Assembly: GCA_017541025.1 (NCBI GenBank)
Contig: JAFXZY010000005.1
Coordinates: 20,666-84,665, forward strand
Direction: 5' to 3'
Source: Bacteroidaceae bacterium
GTDB taxonomy: Bacteria > Bacteroidota > Bacteroidia > Bacteroidales > Bacteroidaceae
Length of the DNA: 64,000 bases
In this document: one piece after another, positions 34,955-42,889 of the stretch
How the letters are laid out: every line of letters starts with the position of its first letter
Position numbering within the stretch: the first letter of the stretch is position 1
Translations under genes and position numbers: made by a program
The notes under the pieces: generated by a model
Databases searched by the model: none
Seen by the model: the letters and a program-made list of their open reading frames with translations, nothing else
Told to the model about the DNA's origin: nothing

Positions 34955-35030
34955 CGCGGGGTGGAGCAGTTGGTAGCTCGCCAGGCTCATAACCTGGAGG
35001 TCGTTCGTTCGAGTCGGACTCCCGCAACCA
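34955..35030 (+). tRNA. Initiator tRNA-fMet (CAT)
   Basis: A 76-base cloverleaf with encoded CCA: acceptor CGCGGGG with TCCCGCA, D stem GAGC/GCTC, anticodon stem CCAGG/CCTGG around CTCATAA (anticodon 34988-34990), variable AGGTC, T stem GTTCG/CGGAC with loop TTCGAGT. The unpaired C1:A72 and the A11:T24 pair are marks of the bacterial initiator. The anticodon stem carries only two of the usual three G-C pairs, the third being A-T (34983 with 34995), which is unusual for an initiator. Confidence 0.95.
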
Positions 35031-35031
35031 G

Positions 35032-35058
35032 AAAGAAGCCTAAGGGTTTCTTTTTTTT
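35032..35058 (+). terminator. Terminator of the tRNA gene
   Basis: AAAGAAGCC (35032-35040) pairs with GGTTTCTTT (35045-35053) around loop TAAG, with one G-U pair, and runs into eight T (35051-35058). Confidence 0.8.
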
Positions 35059-35107
35059 GTATTATATTTACATTATTCATATATTAAAACATGTTTTTTG
35101 ATTTTTA

Positions 35108-35139
35108 TTTGGATAATCGGTTACTTAATTATAACTTTG
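35108..35139 (+). promoter_or_regulatory. Promoter of the fasciclin lipoprotein gene
   Basis: TTTG (35108-35111), 20 bases, TAACTTTG (35132-35139), leaving a leader of about 40 bases before the ATG at 35186. Confidence 0.7.
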
Positions 35140-35185
35140 TCCCCATGTAAACCTAAAATCATTACGAGTCCAACTATACTAACAT

Positions 35186-37363
35186 ATGAAACGTTCTCTT
35201 ATAGTTTTATTGTCTGTCGCAATTTTAGTGGGTTGTACGGAGGATATAGATACATCATCCCGCTATGTTTTCAAAGATAAAACCATTACACAATATCTTG
35301 AAGGCAAAGATTACTATAGCGAATACTTGAATTTGCTGGGTGAGGTACCCGTGAGTGATTTCTCAAAAACCACACTGAAGCAGCTACTCTCGGCACGCGG
35401 TCATTATACGGTGTTTGCTCCAACGAATGATGCTGTACAGGCATATTTGGACTCGCTTTGCAATCAGGGACTTATTACAGAACCGTCATGGGATGGTTTT
35501 ACCAGTCAGAAGGATAAGGACAGTATATGCCGTGTAATTGTATTTAACAGCATTCTGGACAGTGGAGACCAGCAGGCATTTGACATTCTGGATTTTCCAG
35601 ACCATGAGCATGAGTTTGGGCAGGCTAATATGAACGACCGAAAACTTCGGGTTTTCTATGGTACTGAAGATCCTGACAGCATTAGTATAAACGGAACGGC
35701 CTTGGTGAATAAGAAGAATAGGGGTATAACGCTTACTAATGGATATATACATCAGGTGGAGGCTGTAATCGCTCCCAGCAACGATCGGTTGGGCGAGTTC
35801 ATTACCCAATGGTCTCGAACACCAAAAAGCGGTTACAGTGTGATGGCAAAGTTGGTTATGGCCTGTGGACTGGTTGATACATTGAATGCCTTCCGTGATG
35901 ATACATGGGAACGTTTATATCTGACGGGCGGTGTCTTAGATTTACCTAAACATACATCTGTAGGACAAGTCGGAACCATTCCTCAACATCGTTACTATGG
36001 TTTTACACTGTTTGCTGAGACTGATCATTTCTGGGAGAAAACGTTGGGGAAATCGGCTTCTGAGATTGAAGTTAAGGATGTATGTGATTATCTGAAGCAA
36101 AGCGGACTCTTTGACCATGTAGAAGGTACAACATTCGATGATGACCATACTGTTCAGATGAACTACCTAAACCAGTTTGTTACGTACCATCTTATACCTC
36201 AGCGCATAGGTCGTGAGAAGCTGGTGATACATTATAACGAGTTAGGTTATAACTATACGCAGAACAGTGCTCCAACGGTTCCCATCTGTGATTTTTATCA
36301 GACTATGGGCCTGCCTCGTTTAATCAAAACGTATGAGAGTCATGAGAGCAAGGGCATCTACCTGAACCGTTTTCCCGTGCTGAGAAATGGAGTGGGACGG
36401 TTCAGTAAGTCAAGGGAGAATCAGAACGACTATCATGAGAGCGGTGACTTTATGAATCTAAGCGGCTTAGCCACGGCTTCTGATGAAAATCAAGGTGTTA
36501 AAGTGCTTACCTATTCGGAGACCGGAACCGATAATAGCAGCGTGGCTAACGGTATCGTATACCCGATTGAACATTTGCTTTGCTGGTCGGAGAACGTGGT
36601 GAATCAGATGGCTAACCAACGCATCCGAATAGATGCCGGCTGTATGATGCCAGAGTTGATGAACAACGATGTGCGGTCTCATCGTGCCTACTACTCATAT
36701 GGCGCTACTAACTGCCGTGGTATTCCTACCAACTATCCATACATAGAGAATATAGAGATTAAAGATGGTACACTCTTCTATTATCTTCCTGGCTATTTGA
36801 GCAGCTGGCACAATCTTCAGGGCGATGAATACAATATCATCGGCAGGTATGATTTTACCATGAAGTTGCCTCCTGTGCCTCGTGCCGGTCAGTACGAGAT
36901 TCGCTTTGGTGTGGCAACGGGTTCCCGTGTCCGCTCCATGGCTCAGGTTTACTTCGGTTCTGATCCCAGCATGATGCCTGCTGCAGGTATTCCTATGGAC
37001 CTTCGTTTGGGCGGAAAGGAAAAACGTGACGGTTCTATTACCACCGATTCCGGTGTAGGTTGGGAAGAGGATACCGACGATCAGGAACACAATGACGAGG
37101 TTGCTAAGCGCATGAGGGCTAAAGGATTCATGAAAGCCCCCAACTTATGGACCAACTCAATGGGTAGCAGTACATCTATCCGTACCTTCCACTACATGAC
37201 GCGCCGTATTGTGGTTAATACATACATGACTCCTTATCAGAATTATTACATCAGGTTTAAGTCGGTGCTTGACTTGGAAGACCGTGAGTTCTATATGGAC
37301 TATTTCGAGTATGTGGCTAAGGAAGTATATGATAACCCTAACGAACCAGAAGATATTTGGTAA
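35186..37363 (+). CDS. Fasciclin-domain surface lipoprotein
   Basis: A 725-residue lipoprotein (signal LIVLLSVAILVGC, Cys near residue 17, followed by T-E-D). Residues about 35-200 form a FAS1 domain (FSKTTLKQLLSARGHYTVFAPTNDA, ending NGYIHQVEAVI), and a second divergent FAS1-like unit follows at about 205-350 (HRYYGFTLFAETDHFW ... FVTYHLIP). The C-terminal half, about 430-725, is beta-rich with a segment resembling the galactose-binding-like modules of surface glycoproteins (YNIIGRYDFTMKLPPVPRAGQYEIRFG). FAS1 domains mediate adhesion or ligand capture. The next gene starts 16 bases after its stop, so the two form an operon; no SusC/SusD gene is present nearby. Confidence 0.85.
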   Translation: MKRSLIVLLSVAILVGCTEDIDTSSRYVFKDKTITQYLEGKDYYSEYLNLLGEVPVSDFSKTTLKQLLSARGHYTVFAPTNDAVQAYLDSLCNQGLITEPSWDGFTSQKDKDSICRVIVFNSILDSGDQQAFDILDFPDHEHEFGQANMNDRKLRVFYGTEDPDSISINGTALVNKKNRGITLTNGYIHQVEAVIAPSNDRLGEFITQWSRTPKSGYSVMAKLVMACGLVDTLNAFRDDTWERLYLTGGVLDLPKHTSVGQVGTIPQHRYYGFTLFAETDHFWEKTLGKSASEIEVKDVCDYLKQSGLFDHVEGTTFDDDHTVQMNYLNQFVTYHLIPQRIGREKLVIHYNELGYNYTQNSAPTVPICDFYQTMGLPRLIKTYESHESKGIYLNRFPVLRNGVGRFSKSRENQNDYHESGDFMNLSGLATASDENQGVKVLTYSETGTDNSSVANGIVYPIEHLLCWSENVVNQMANQRIRIDAGCMMPELMNNDVRSHRAYYSYGATNCRGIPTNYPYIENIEIKDGTLFYYLPGYLSSWHNLQGDEYNIIGRYDFTMKLPPVPRAGQYEIRFGVATGSRVRSMAQVYFGSDPSMMPAAGIPMDLRLGGKEKRDGSITTDSGVGWEEDTDDQEHNDEVAKRMRAKGFMKAPNLWTNSMGSSTSIRTFHYMTRRIVVNTYMTPYQNYYIRFKSVLDLEDREFYMDYFEYVAKEVYDNPNEPEDIW

Positions 37364-37379
37364 TAAAGAAGAAAAAGAT

Positions 37380-39998
37380 ATGAAAAGGATTTCATTGTTT
37401 ACCCTTCTGTGGGGATTCACTTTTTTATTGTTTGCTCAAGACGTAACGTATAATAAAACGGTTGATGAAATTTGGGGAGGCCGTGTGTTTATGGAACTGA
37501 ATGGCAGATATGCAGGCGTATCACGAAATGATGCTGGTATATCTTGGCCAACCAACGACAAAACGGTGATGGTTTATTGCCTACGAGTGCCCAGGGGACA
37601 CGTAAGGGCAGACGCTATTTTTACCCCAAGAGCAGGTAGAACTGTGACATTTAACCTGAGAGTGGTTCTGGCCAGCACTGGCGAGGTAATAACCGAACAT
37701 ACGTGCTCACTGGCATGTAAGACCGCTACCGAAGAGACGCTTGAGATTCTTCCCGACGTTTCTTTCCCCTCAGATACATGGTACCGTTTTGAGATTACAA
37801 GTCCCAGGGGGAATACCTGTATTTCTCAGTTTACGAAACTAAGATTCCAACGCAAATCTACTCTTGCTGTAGGTGATTCTCCCATCTTTATGGCACCAAG
37901 TGTTCATCTGCATTCATATGCTACAACAGACAAGGACGCTCCTTCTGGCGAATCCTACGACTGGATTTATCAGGAAGGAATGATGCCACCCGAATTTGAA
38001 CGCCCAAGTACATACGCAATGGTAATTGGAATTGATGGCGGGTATTCGGGCTTCCAGTCAATTTATAATAGCAACGGCACTTGGGAACGTCCTATTCTTT
38101 TTTCAATCTGGGATAATGGCGACTTGGACAAAGACCCTGCCATGCCAGAATATCTGAAATCTGGTGTTATAGATAAAGGTCAGGATGTTGTAGGTGTCAG
38201 ATTTGGGTCAGAAGGAACCGGTAGCAGTGCCCGTCTCGTTAACGGCAGCTGGTGGACACCAGGCAAGTGGGTACAGTTCTTGTGGAATGCTCGTCCCGAG
38301 CAGATACAGGTAACGCTAAAGGATCATGAGGGAAATGATTCGGTTGTCAATTATCAGAATACCTTGGTGAGCTGTTGGTATAAGAATGAGGACGACCCTC
38401 AATGGCACTACATGGCTACACTCCGCGAGAGTGGTCGTAGCCATTACTTCACAGGCTTGTACTCCTTTCTGGAGAACTTTTACGATGTGGGCGGCGAATT
38501 GATTCATCGTGCTTATTTCCGTAATTGTGCTATGCGTTCGTTGGCATCAGGTAAATGGTATGCAAGAAATTCGGTCGATTTCGGCCATACTCAAAACGAC
38601 GGCACTCGCTTTTCGCGCAAGGACTATGGGCATGGACTGACTAAGCTTTATGACAACTGTTTCTTTCTACAGACTGGAGGCTTTGGCAATATCCAAGACA
38701 GTGCCAAGGTGCTACCTTTGCCAAAAGAAATGCCTTGGGTTGACACCATAAATATCAAGGCACTTATTGCACGTGTGGATGAAGCCATCCGTGTGGATGA
38801 AGCAGCACAAGCTGCCTCGCGTCTTGACTCATACAGGAAAATTGACATGACAAAATGGACATTGGTTAAGTTCTCTGACGAGGAAACGGAGGGAGAGGGT
38901 GACAATGGCAGGGCTGCTCAAGCAATAGACGGGCTCAGCTCTACGTATTGGCATTCTCAATGGAAACCAACTAAGGCCGCTTTCCCTCATTATCTTATTA
39001 TGGATGCAGGAGAGGAAACCACAGTCACAGGTATCTCGCTATATCAGTCCAGGGAATCGGGGTACAGGGCCAGAATGTACCGTCTTTATACCTCGGAAGA
39101 CGGAAAAACATGGAGAAGCCGTAAATCTGGCTATTTTGCCGATTCCAACAGCCCTGAGGTTGACTTTGGTATGGAGATAACAAGTCGCTATTTTAAGTTG
39201 GACATTTTGTCAAGTTACGGAGGCGATGTGCTTGCCATTAACGAGGTAACGTTTGTCTGTCCTTATAATCTGGATAAGATGAAGAACGGTGCCTGTGAGA
39301 TTATAAATAATGCAGATAGATTAGGTGGTTACAGGTCGGCTGATTTGCAACAACTGATTGATGTGTATGACGATGGTAATTGCACAGATGTGGATGCCTT
39401 GAAGTCAGCCTTTGAAGGATTAATAAATGTAGAACCATTGAAGTATGGTGTAGTAAATAAGTTACAGAATATCAGTACGACACGCTGTTATCAGTTACAC
39501 AATATTTCAAAAAAATCTGTGCTCTATGCTTCGATGCATGGTACAGAAACCCAGATAGTCAAAGATGGAGAAGAGAATGCAATGGATTCTTGTGCTAATT
39601 GGCTTATCTTGCGTTCGGAGGCATACAACCAATATTATATATATAATGTAGGTACCGGTCTTTACCTGAAGGTTGAGGGTGGTAAACTTGTGCAAACAGC
39701 ACAGCCGAAAGCTATCAGTATTTCTTCCGTTGGAAGCGGATACAGGTTTGGTACGTTGTCAGATTCTTATCAGTTGCTGGACAACTACTCAATGGCCCCG
39801 GATATAGATGAAGCATATAATCTGCTTCTTGAGAGTGAGATCTCTCTGCATCCTGAATTACAAACCATCGTAAATACACCTTTAAAACAAGACTTCGATA
39901 CCTTTTACGATTTGGAAGGTCGAAGACTTATGGTTCCCCGTGGATTAGTGATTGTTAAAAGTAGAGATGGTAAAGTTAAGAAAATGTTGGTAAAATAA
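37380..39998 (+). CDS. Large secreted protein with DUF3472, F5/8C module and T9SS-like tail
   Basis: An 872-residue secreted protein. The ATG at 37380 is chosen because it opens a clear signal peptide (FTLLWGFTFLLFAQ) and clears the upstream gene; an open frame upstream from 37269 lies inside that gene. Residues about 35-160 resemble DUF5077 and 160-420 DUF3472 (PTYAMVIGIDGG-like ... GQDVVGVRFGSEGTG ... WVQFLWNARPE), modules seen together in Bacteroidetes glycan-acting proteins. About 485-625 is an F5/8 type C (CBM32-like) carbohydrate-binding domain (AAQAIDGLSSTYWHSQW ... RYFKLDILSS). The end reads FYDLEGRRL...GKVKKMLVK, a variant of the sorting tail. Catalytic activity is not established. 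Confidence 0.8.
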   Translation: MKRISLFTLLWGFTFLLFAQDVTYNKTVDEIWGGRVFMELNGRYAGVSRNDAGISWPTNDKTVMVYCLRVPRGHVRADAIFTPRAGRTVTFNLRVVLASTGEVITEHTCSLACKTATEETLEILPDVSFPSDTWYRFEITSPRGNTCISQFTKLRFQRKSTLAVGDSPIFMAPSVHLHSYATTDKDAPSGESYDWIYQEGMMPPEFERPSTYAMVIGIDGGYSGFQSIYNSNGTWERPILFSIWDNGDLDKDPAMPEYLKSGVIDKGQDVVGVRFGSEGTGSSARLVNGSWWTPGKWVQFLWNARPEQIQVTLKDHEGNDSVVNYQNTLVSCWYKNEDDPQWHYMATLRESGRSHYFTGLYSFLENFYDVGGELIHRAYFRNCAMRSLASGKWYARNSVDFGHTQNDGTRFSRKDYGHGLTKLYDNCFFLQTGGFGNIQDSAKVLPLPKEMPWVDTINIKALIARVDEAIRVDEAAQAASRLDSYRKIDMTKWTLVKFSDEETEGEGDNGRAAQAIDGLSSTYWHSQWKPTKAAFPHYLIMDAGEETTVTGISLYQSRESGYRARMYRLYTSEDGKTWRSRKSGYFADSNSPEVDFGMEITSRYFKLDILSSYGGDVLAINEVTFVCPYNLDKMKNGACEIINNADRLGGYRSADLQQLIDVYDDGNCTDVDALKSAFEGLINVEPLKYGVVNKLQNISTTRCYQLHNISKKSVLYASMHGTETQIVKDGEENAMDSCANWLILRSEAYNQYYIYNVGTGLYLKVEGGKLVQTAQPKAISISSVGSGYRFGTLSDSYQLLDNYSMAPDIDEAYNLLLESEISLHPELQTIVNTPLKQDFDTFYDLEGRRLMVPRGLVIVKSRDGKVKKMLVK

Positions 39999-40068
39999 AC
40001 TATTTGTACCTTTTTCATCTCGGATTTATTAACTAGTATCAATAAAGTTTGAAAAAAAAAACACTTTT

Positions 40069-40100
40069 TTTGGGTGAATAAAATGTTTTGTATAATTTTG
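40069..40100 (+). promoter_or_regulatory. Promoter of the exopolysaccharide-type operon
   Basis: TTTG (40069-40072), 20 bases, TAATTTTG (40093-40100). The predicted start near 40107 gives a leader of about 50 bases before the GTG at 40156. It is the only clear promoter before 48071. Confidence 0.7.
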
Positions 40101-40155
40101 CAGCCGTTTTCAAAATAATTATATATTTTTATCTGTTCAGATTAATATTTAGAAA

Positions 40156-41442
40156 GTGAATAGTGTCTCTATATTAAAATACTATGTTAACTTAATTGCG
40201 GCATATGTCACATATTATTTTAAGTATGGGATAAGTTTGTTTGCTGACTATCCTGCTGAAATTAAAGTCGCTGTTTCTGTTTCGGTATTTAGTATTATTC
40301 TGATCATTATTATGATCACGACAATATTCTACTTATCATATCAGAAAAAAAGAAGAAGAAAACTTGACCGACGTATTGAGAAAAGATTTGGCAGTGGAAT
40401 TGATTTTATGCTTTCGGAAGGTTCTCAAAAACGTATGTCAAGATATGAAATAGCAGATGTTTTTGAAATAGACCGAGAAAATGTTGGTAAGGATCTATTA
40501 AAGAATAATCGTGAAAAGGAAGCGTTCGTTAATTATTTTTATCAACTCTTCATAACGAAAAGATCTAAGTTAGCAAACAGAGATAATATTACCACTTTCC
40601 TATTCTTGTTTGGAATTCCTGAATTTTTGGAGAAAGAAGTAAGCTTGAGAAGTATGGAGAAGAAAGTAAGATATATGAGTATGATTCGTACGTTCAAGTT
40701 ACCTGTCAGCCCTTGGGTTATCAATAAACTTCTCAGTTCCAAATACATACGTGTTCAACGTTTGGCTATGTATTCTAATATCATGCTTAGCTCAGATAGT
40801 GACCTTGATTACTTTGAAACAGACTTCTTTGATAAGTATTGTTGTATCAAGGATGAGATAGAGTTGGCATACTCATTGCAGCGTAGGCGTAAAGCGGGTC
40901 GTAAACTACCTAATCTTGCAAGGTGGGCTAATTTACAGAAGAACGAGCGCTCACAGTGTATGTTTGTGCGTTTGATGAGAAGATTTGATCAGTTGCAATA
41001 TTGTGACCAATTGACGGAACTGTACAAGACTCAGCCGCGAAAGAAAAAACTGATAGAGGAAATCTCACGAACTTGGGGATATCTTAATTATACAGACGGA
41101 GAGGATTTGTTAGTAGATGCTTTGTTGATTCAACCTGATGATACAAAAGTGGCAATTATGCATGCGTTAACTCGTTTTGCTACTGGTAGAAGTCTGGGTG
41201 CTTTGTTGGAAGGATATTATAATACTACTAATCCGCATGTCCGTTTTGAAGCAATCAGATGTCTTTATAACTATGGTGATGAAGGACGTGCAAAGTTCAA
41301 CGAATTGAAACAGAATGCGATGGAAACAGAACAGAAATTGTTTGAATTCTTTGATAATCCCATCACACTTGAGAAGATACGTCTTGACAAGGAGCAGGCC
41401 TACCATTCCTCAGTAGAGACTGTGTATAACAGTTATATATAG
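40156..41442 (+). CDS. Membrane-anchored HEAT-like repeat protein
   Basis: A 428-residue protein starting at GTG 40156; an in-frame stop lies just upstream (40150), so no longer form exists. It has one strong transmembrane helix (about residues 36-62, VAVSVSVFSIILIIIMITTIFYL), a very basic stretch behind it (KKRRRKLDRR) and a long helical cytoplasmic part. The last third has HEAT-like helical pairs (DTKVAIMHALTRFATGRSLGALLEG, NPHVRFEAIRCLYNYGDEG). The glycosyltransferase gene starts 14 bases later. I infer a regulatory or scaffolding partner of the synthase; no catalytic motif is present, and the exact family is not recognised. Confidence 0.75.
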   Translation: MNSVSILKYYVNLIAAYVTYYFKYGISLFADYPAEIKVAVSVSVFSIILIIIMITTIFYLSYQKKRRRKLDRRIEKRFGSGIDFMLSEGSQKRMSRYEIADVFEIDRENVGKDLLKNNREKEAFVNYFYQLFITKRSKLANRDNITTFLFLFGIPEFLEKEVSLRSMEKKVRYMSMIRTFKLPVSPWVINKLLSSKYIRVQRLAMYSNIMLSSDSDLDYFETDFFDKYCCIKDEIELAYSLQRRRKAGRKLPNLARWANLQKNERSQCMFVRLMRRFDQLQYCDQLTELYKTQPRKKKLIEEISRTWGYLNYTDGEDLLVDALLIQPDDTKVAIMHALTRFATGRSLGALLEGYYNTTNPHVRFEAIRCLYNYGDEGRAKFNELKQNAMETEQKLFEFFDNPITLEKIRLDKEQAYHSSVETVYNSYI

Positions 41443-41455
41443 AATTAATACGCCT

Positions 41456-42889
41456 ATGTGGATAGCAATTTATTACATCTTCTGTTATCTGGTATTCGGA
41501 TATACGATGCTGCTTATGCTCAGTTATCTGTATTTGGTATATATGAGTCGCCTTTCGCAAAAACATATCACCGTTAATCTCCCTGATGACGATACCATAA
41601 AATATTTCTTACAAGGTTCACCGCTTACACCGGCCGTGTCTATTATAGCACCTGCTTTCAATGAGGAGGTAACTATTTTGGACAACGTGAATTCGATGAT
41701 GCAGATTGATTATCCCAACTTTGAAATTATTATTGTCAACGATGCCAGTACCGACCGTACCATGGAGTTACTAATCAACGAATACAAATTGGTTGAGGTT
41801 CCTTATGATATTGCCATGAAGGTACAGTCTAAACCCATTAAGCGAGTGTTGAAGTCTACAGATCCAAAATACAGCAAACTGGTCGTTGTGGACAAAGAAC
41901 ATGGAGGAAAGAAAGCTGACGGTTCTAATGCCGGTATCAACGTTTGCAACAATAAATATTTTGTCTGTACCGACGTGGATTGCATCATTGAACCGATGGC
42001 CTTAAATCGTATGATGTGGTTGGTAGTAAACAGCCACAGACCTATGATAGGTGTAGGAGCTACAATGTTGATGAGTAACGGTTGTATTGTGGAAGATGGT
42101 AGAGTTGTGGAGGCTGCCGTACCTAACACATTAATTCCTATGTTTCAGCAAATGGAATATTTACGTTCTTTCCTTATTAGTAAATTGGGATGGTCTGGGA
42201 TTAATGCTTTGCCCAATATTTCCGGTGGATTCGGACTTTTCGATACAGACGTTGCTGTAAAGTCCGGCGGATATGACCCTACCAGTATGGCAGAGGATGT
42301 TGACATGATGCTTAGAATGGTTACATATATGAAGAATACCGGCCAGGACTTCCGTTTGGCTCAAGTTCCACAGGTGTGTTGCTGGACGGAGGGGCCTAGT
42401 ACGATAAAAACTTTGTGCCGCCAGCGTATCAGATGGGCTCGTGGCCTATTTGAGATTGTCTCTAATCACAGAAAGATGTTCTTTAATCCGCACTTTGGAC
42501 CTATTGGGGCTTTTGTATTACCATACATTTTTATTTTCGAGTTCATTGCTCCAGTGTTGGAGATGACGGGTTTCCTGTTTATGATATGGCTGATATTTAC
42601 TGGAGGTGTTAACTGGGATTCTGCAATTCTGCTCTTTGGCATGATTTATGTTTTTTCTGTATTCATGGCTATCTTTGTTTTATTCTGCGATTATTCAACT
42701 AAGGCGGTCAATTGGAGAAATACTAAGATAAGCTATCTTAAATTACTTCTTGTAACTCTGTTGGAACCGTTTATTTATCATCCTATTATTACATATTGCT
42801 CAAATTTGGGTTATTGGCAGTTTATTAGCAATCAGACATCTGTATGGAAACCCATTCAGCGTCGAGGAGTTAAAAAGAAAAAATCATGA
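41456..42889 (+). CDS. Processive family 2 glycosyltransferase (PgaC/BcsA-like synthase)
   Basis: A 477-residue membrane synthase. One N-terminal helix (about 5-28), a cytoplasmic GT-A domain and four C-terminal helices (about 350-440). The motifs of processive polymer synthases are present: VSIIAPAFNEEVTIL near residue 60, the metal/nucleotide motif TDVDC near 172, the acceptor-side MAEDVDMM near 278 and Q-x-x-R-W in RQRIRWARG near 321. These join sugar addition to export through the inner membrane. The polymer is not identifiable; a poly-N-acetylglucosamine or other beta-linked hexose is the analogy. Coupled by ATGA overlap to the next gene, which encodes the likely outer-membrane exporter. 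Confidence 0.9.
   Translation: MWIAIYYIFCYLVFGYTMLLMLSYLYLVYMSRLSQKHITVNLPDDDTIKYFLQGSPLTPAVSIIAPAFNEEVTILDNVNSMMQIDYPNFEIIIVNDASTDRTMELLINEYKLVEVPYDIAMKVQSKPIKRVLKSTDPKYSKLVVVDKEHGGKKADGSNAGINVCNNKYFVCTDVDCIIEPMALNRMMWLVVNSHRPMIGVGATMLMSNGCIVEDGRVVEAAVPNTLIPMFQQMEYLRSFLISKLGWSGINALPNISGGFGLFDTDVAVKSGGYDPTSMAEDVDMMLRMVTYMKNTGQDFRLAQVPQVCCWTEGPSTIKTLCRQRIRWARGLFEIVSNHRKMFFNPHFGPIGAFVLPYIFIFEFIAPVLEMTGFLFMIWLIFTGGVNWDSAILLFGMIYVFSVFMAIFVLFCDYSTKAVNWRNTKISYLKLLLVTLLEPFIYHPIITYCSNLGYWQFISNQTSVWKPIQRRGVKKKKS

Noticed and set aside
34787-35080. A 97-residue minus-strand frame across the tRNA gene
   Set aside because: It is antisense to the initiator tRNA and spans both operators and the tRNA promoter; it is a shadow.
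37269-37379. N-terminal extension of the DUF3472 protein
   Set aside because: It overlaps the end of the fasciclin gene; the signal peptide begins at ATG 37380.
35186-39998. Polysaccharide utilisation locus with SusC/SusD
   Set aside because: No TonB-dependent SusC-like receptor or SusD-like protein is present; only a fasciclin lipoprotein and a DUF3472 protein are seen.
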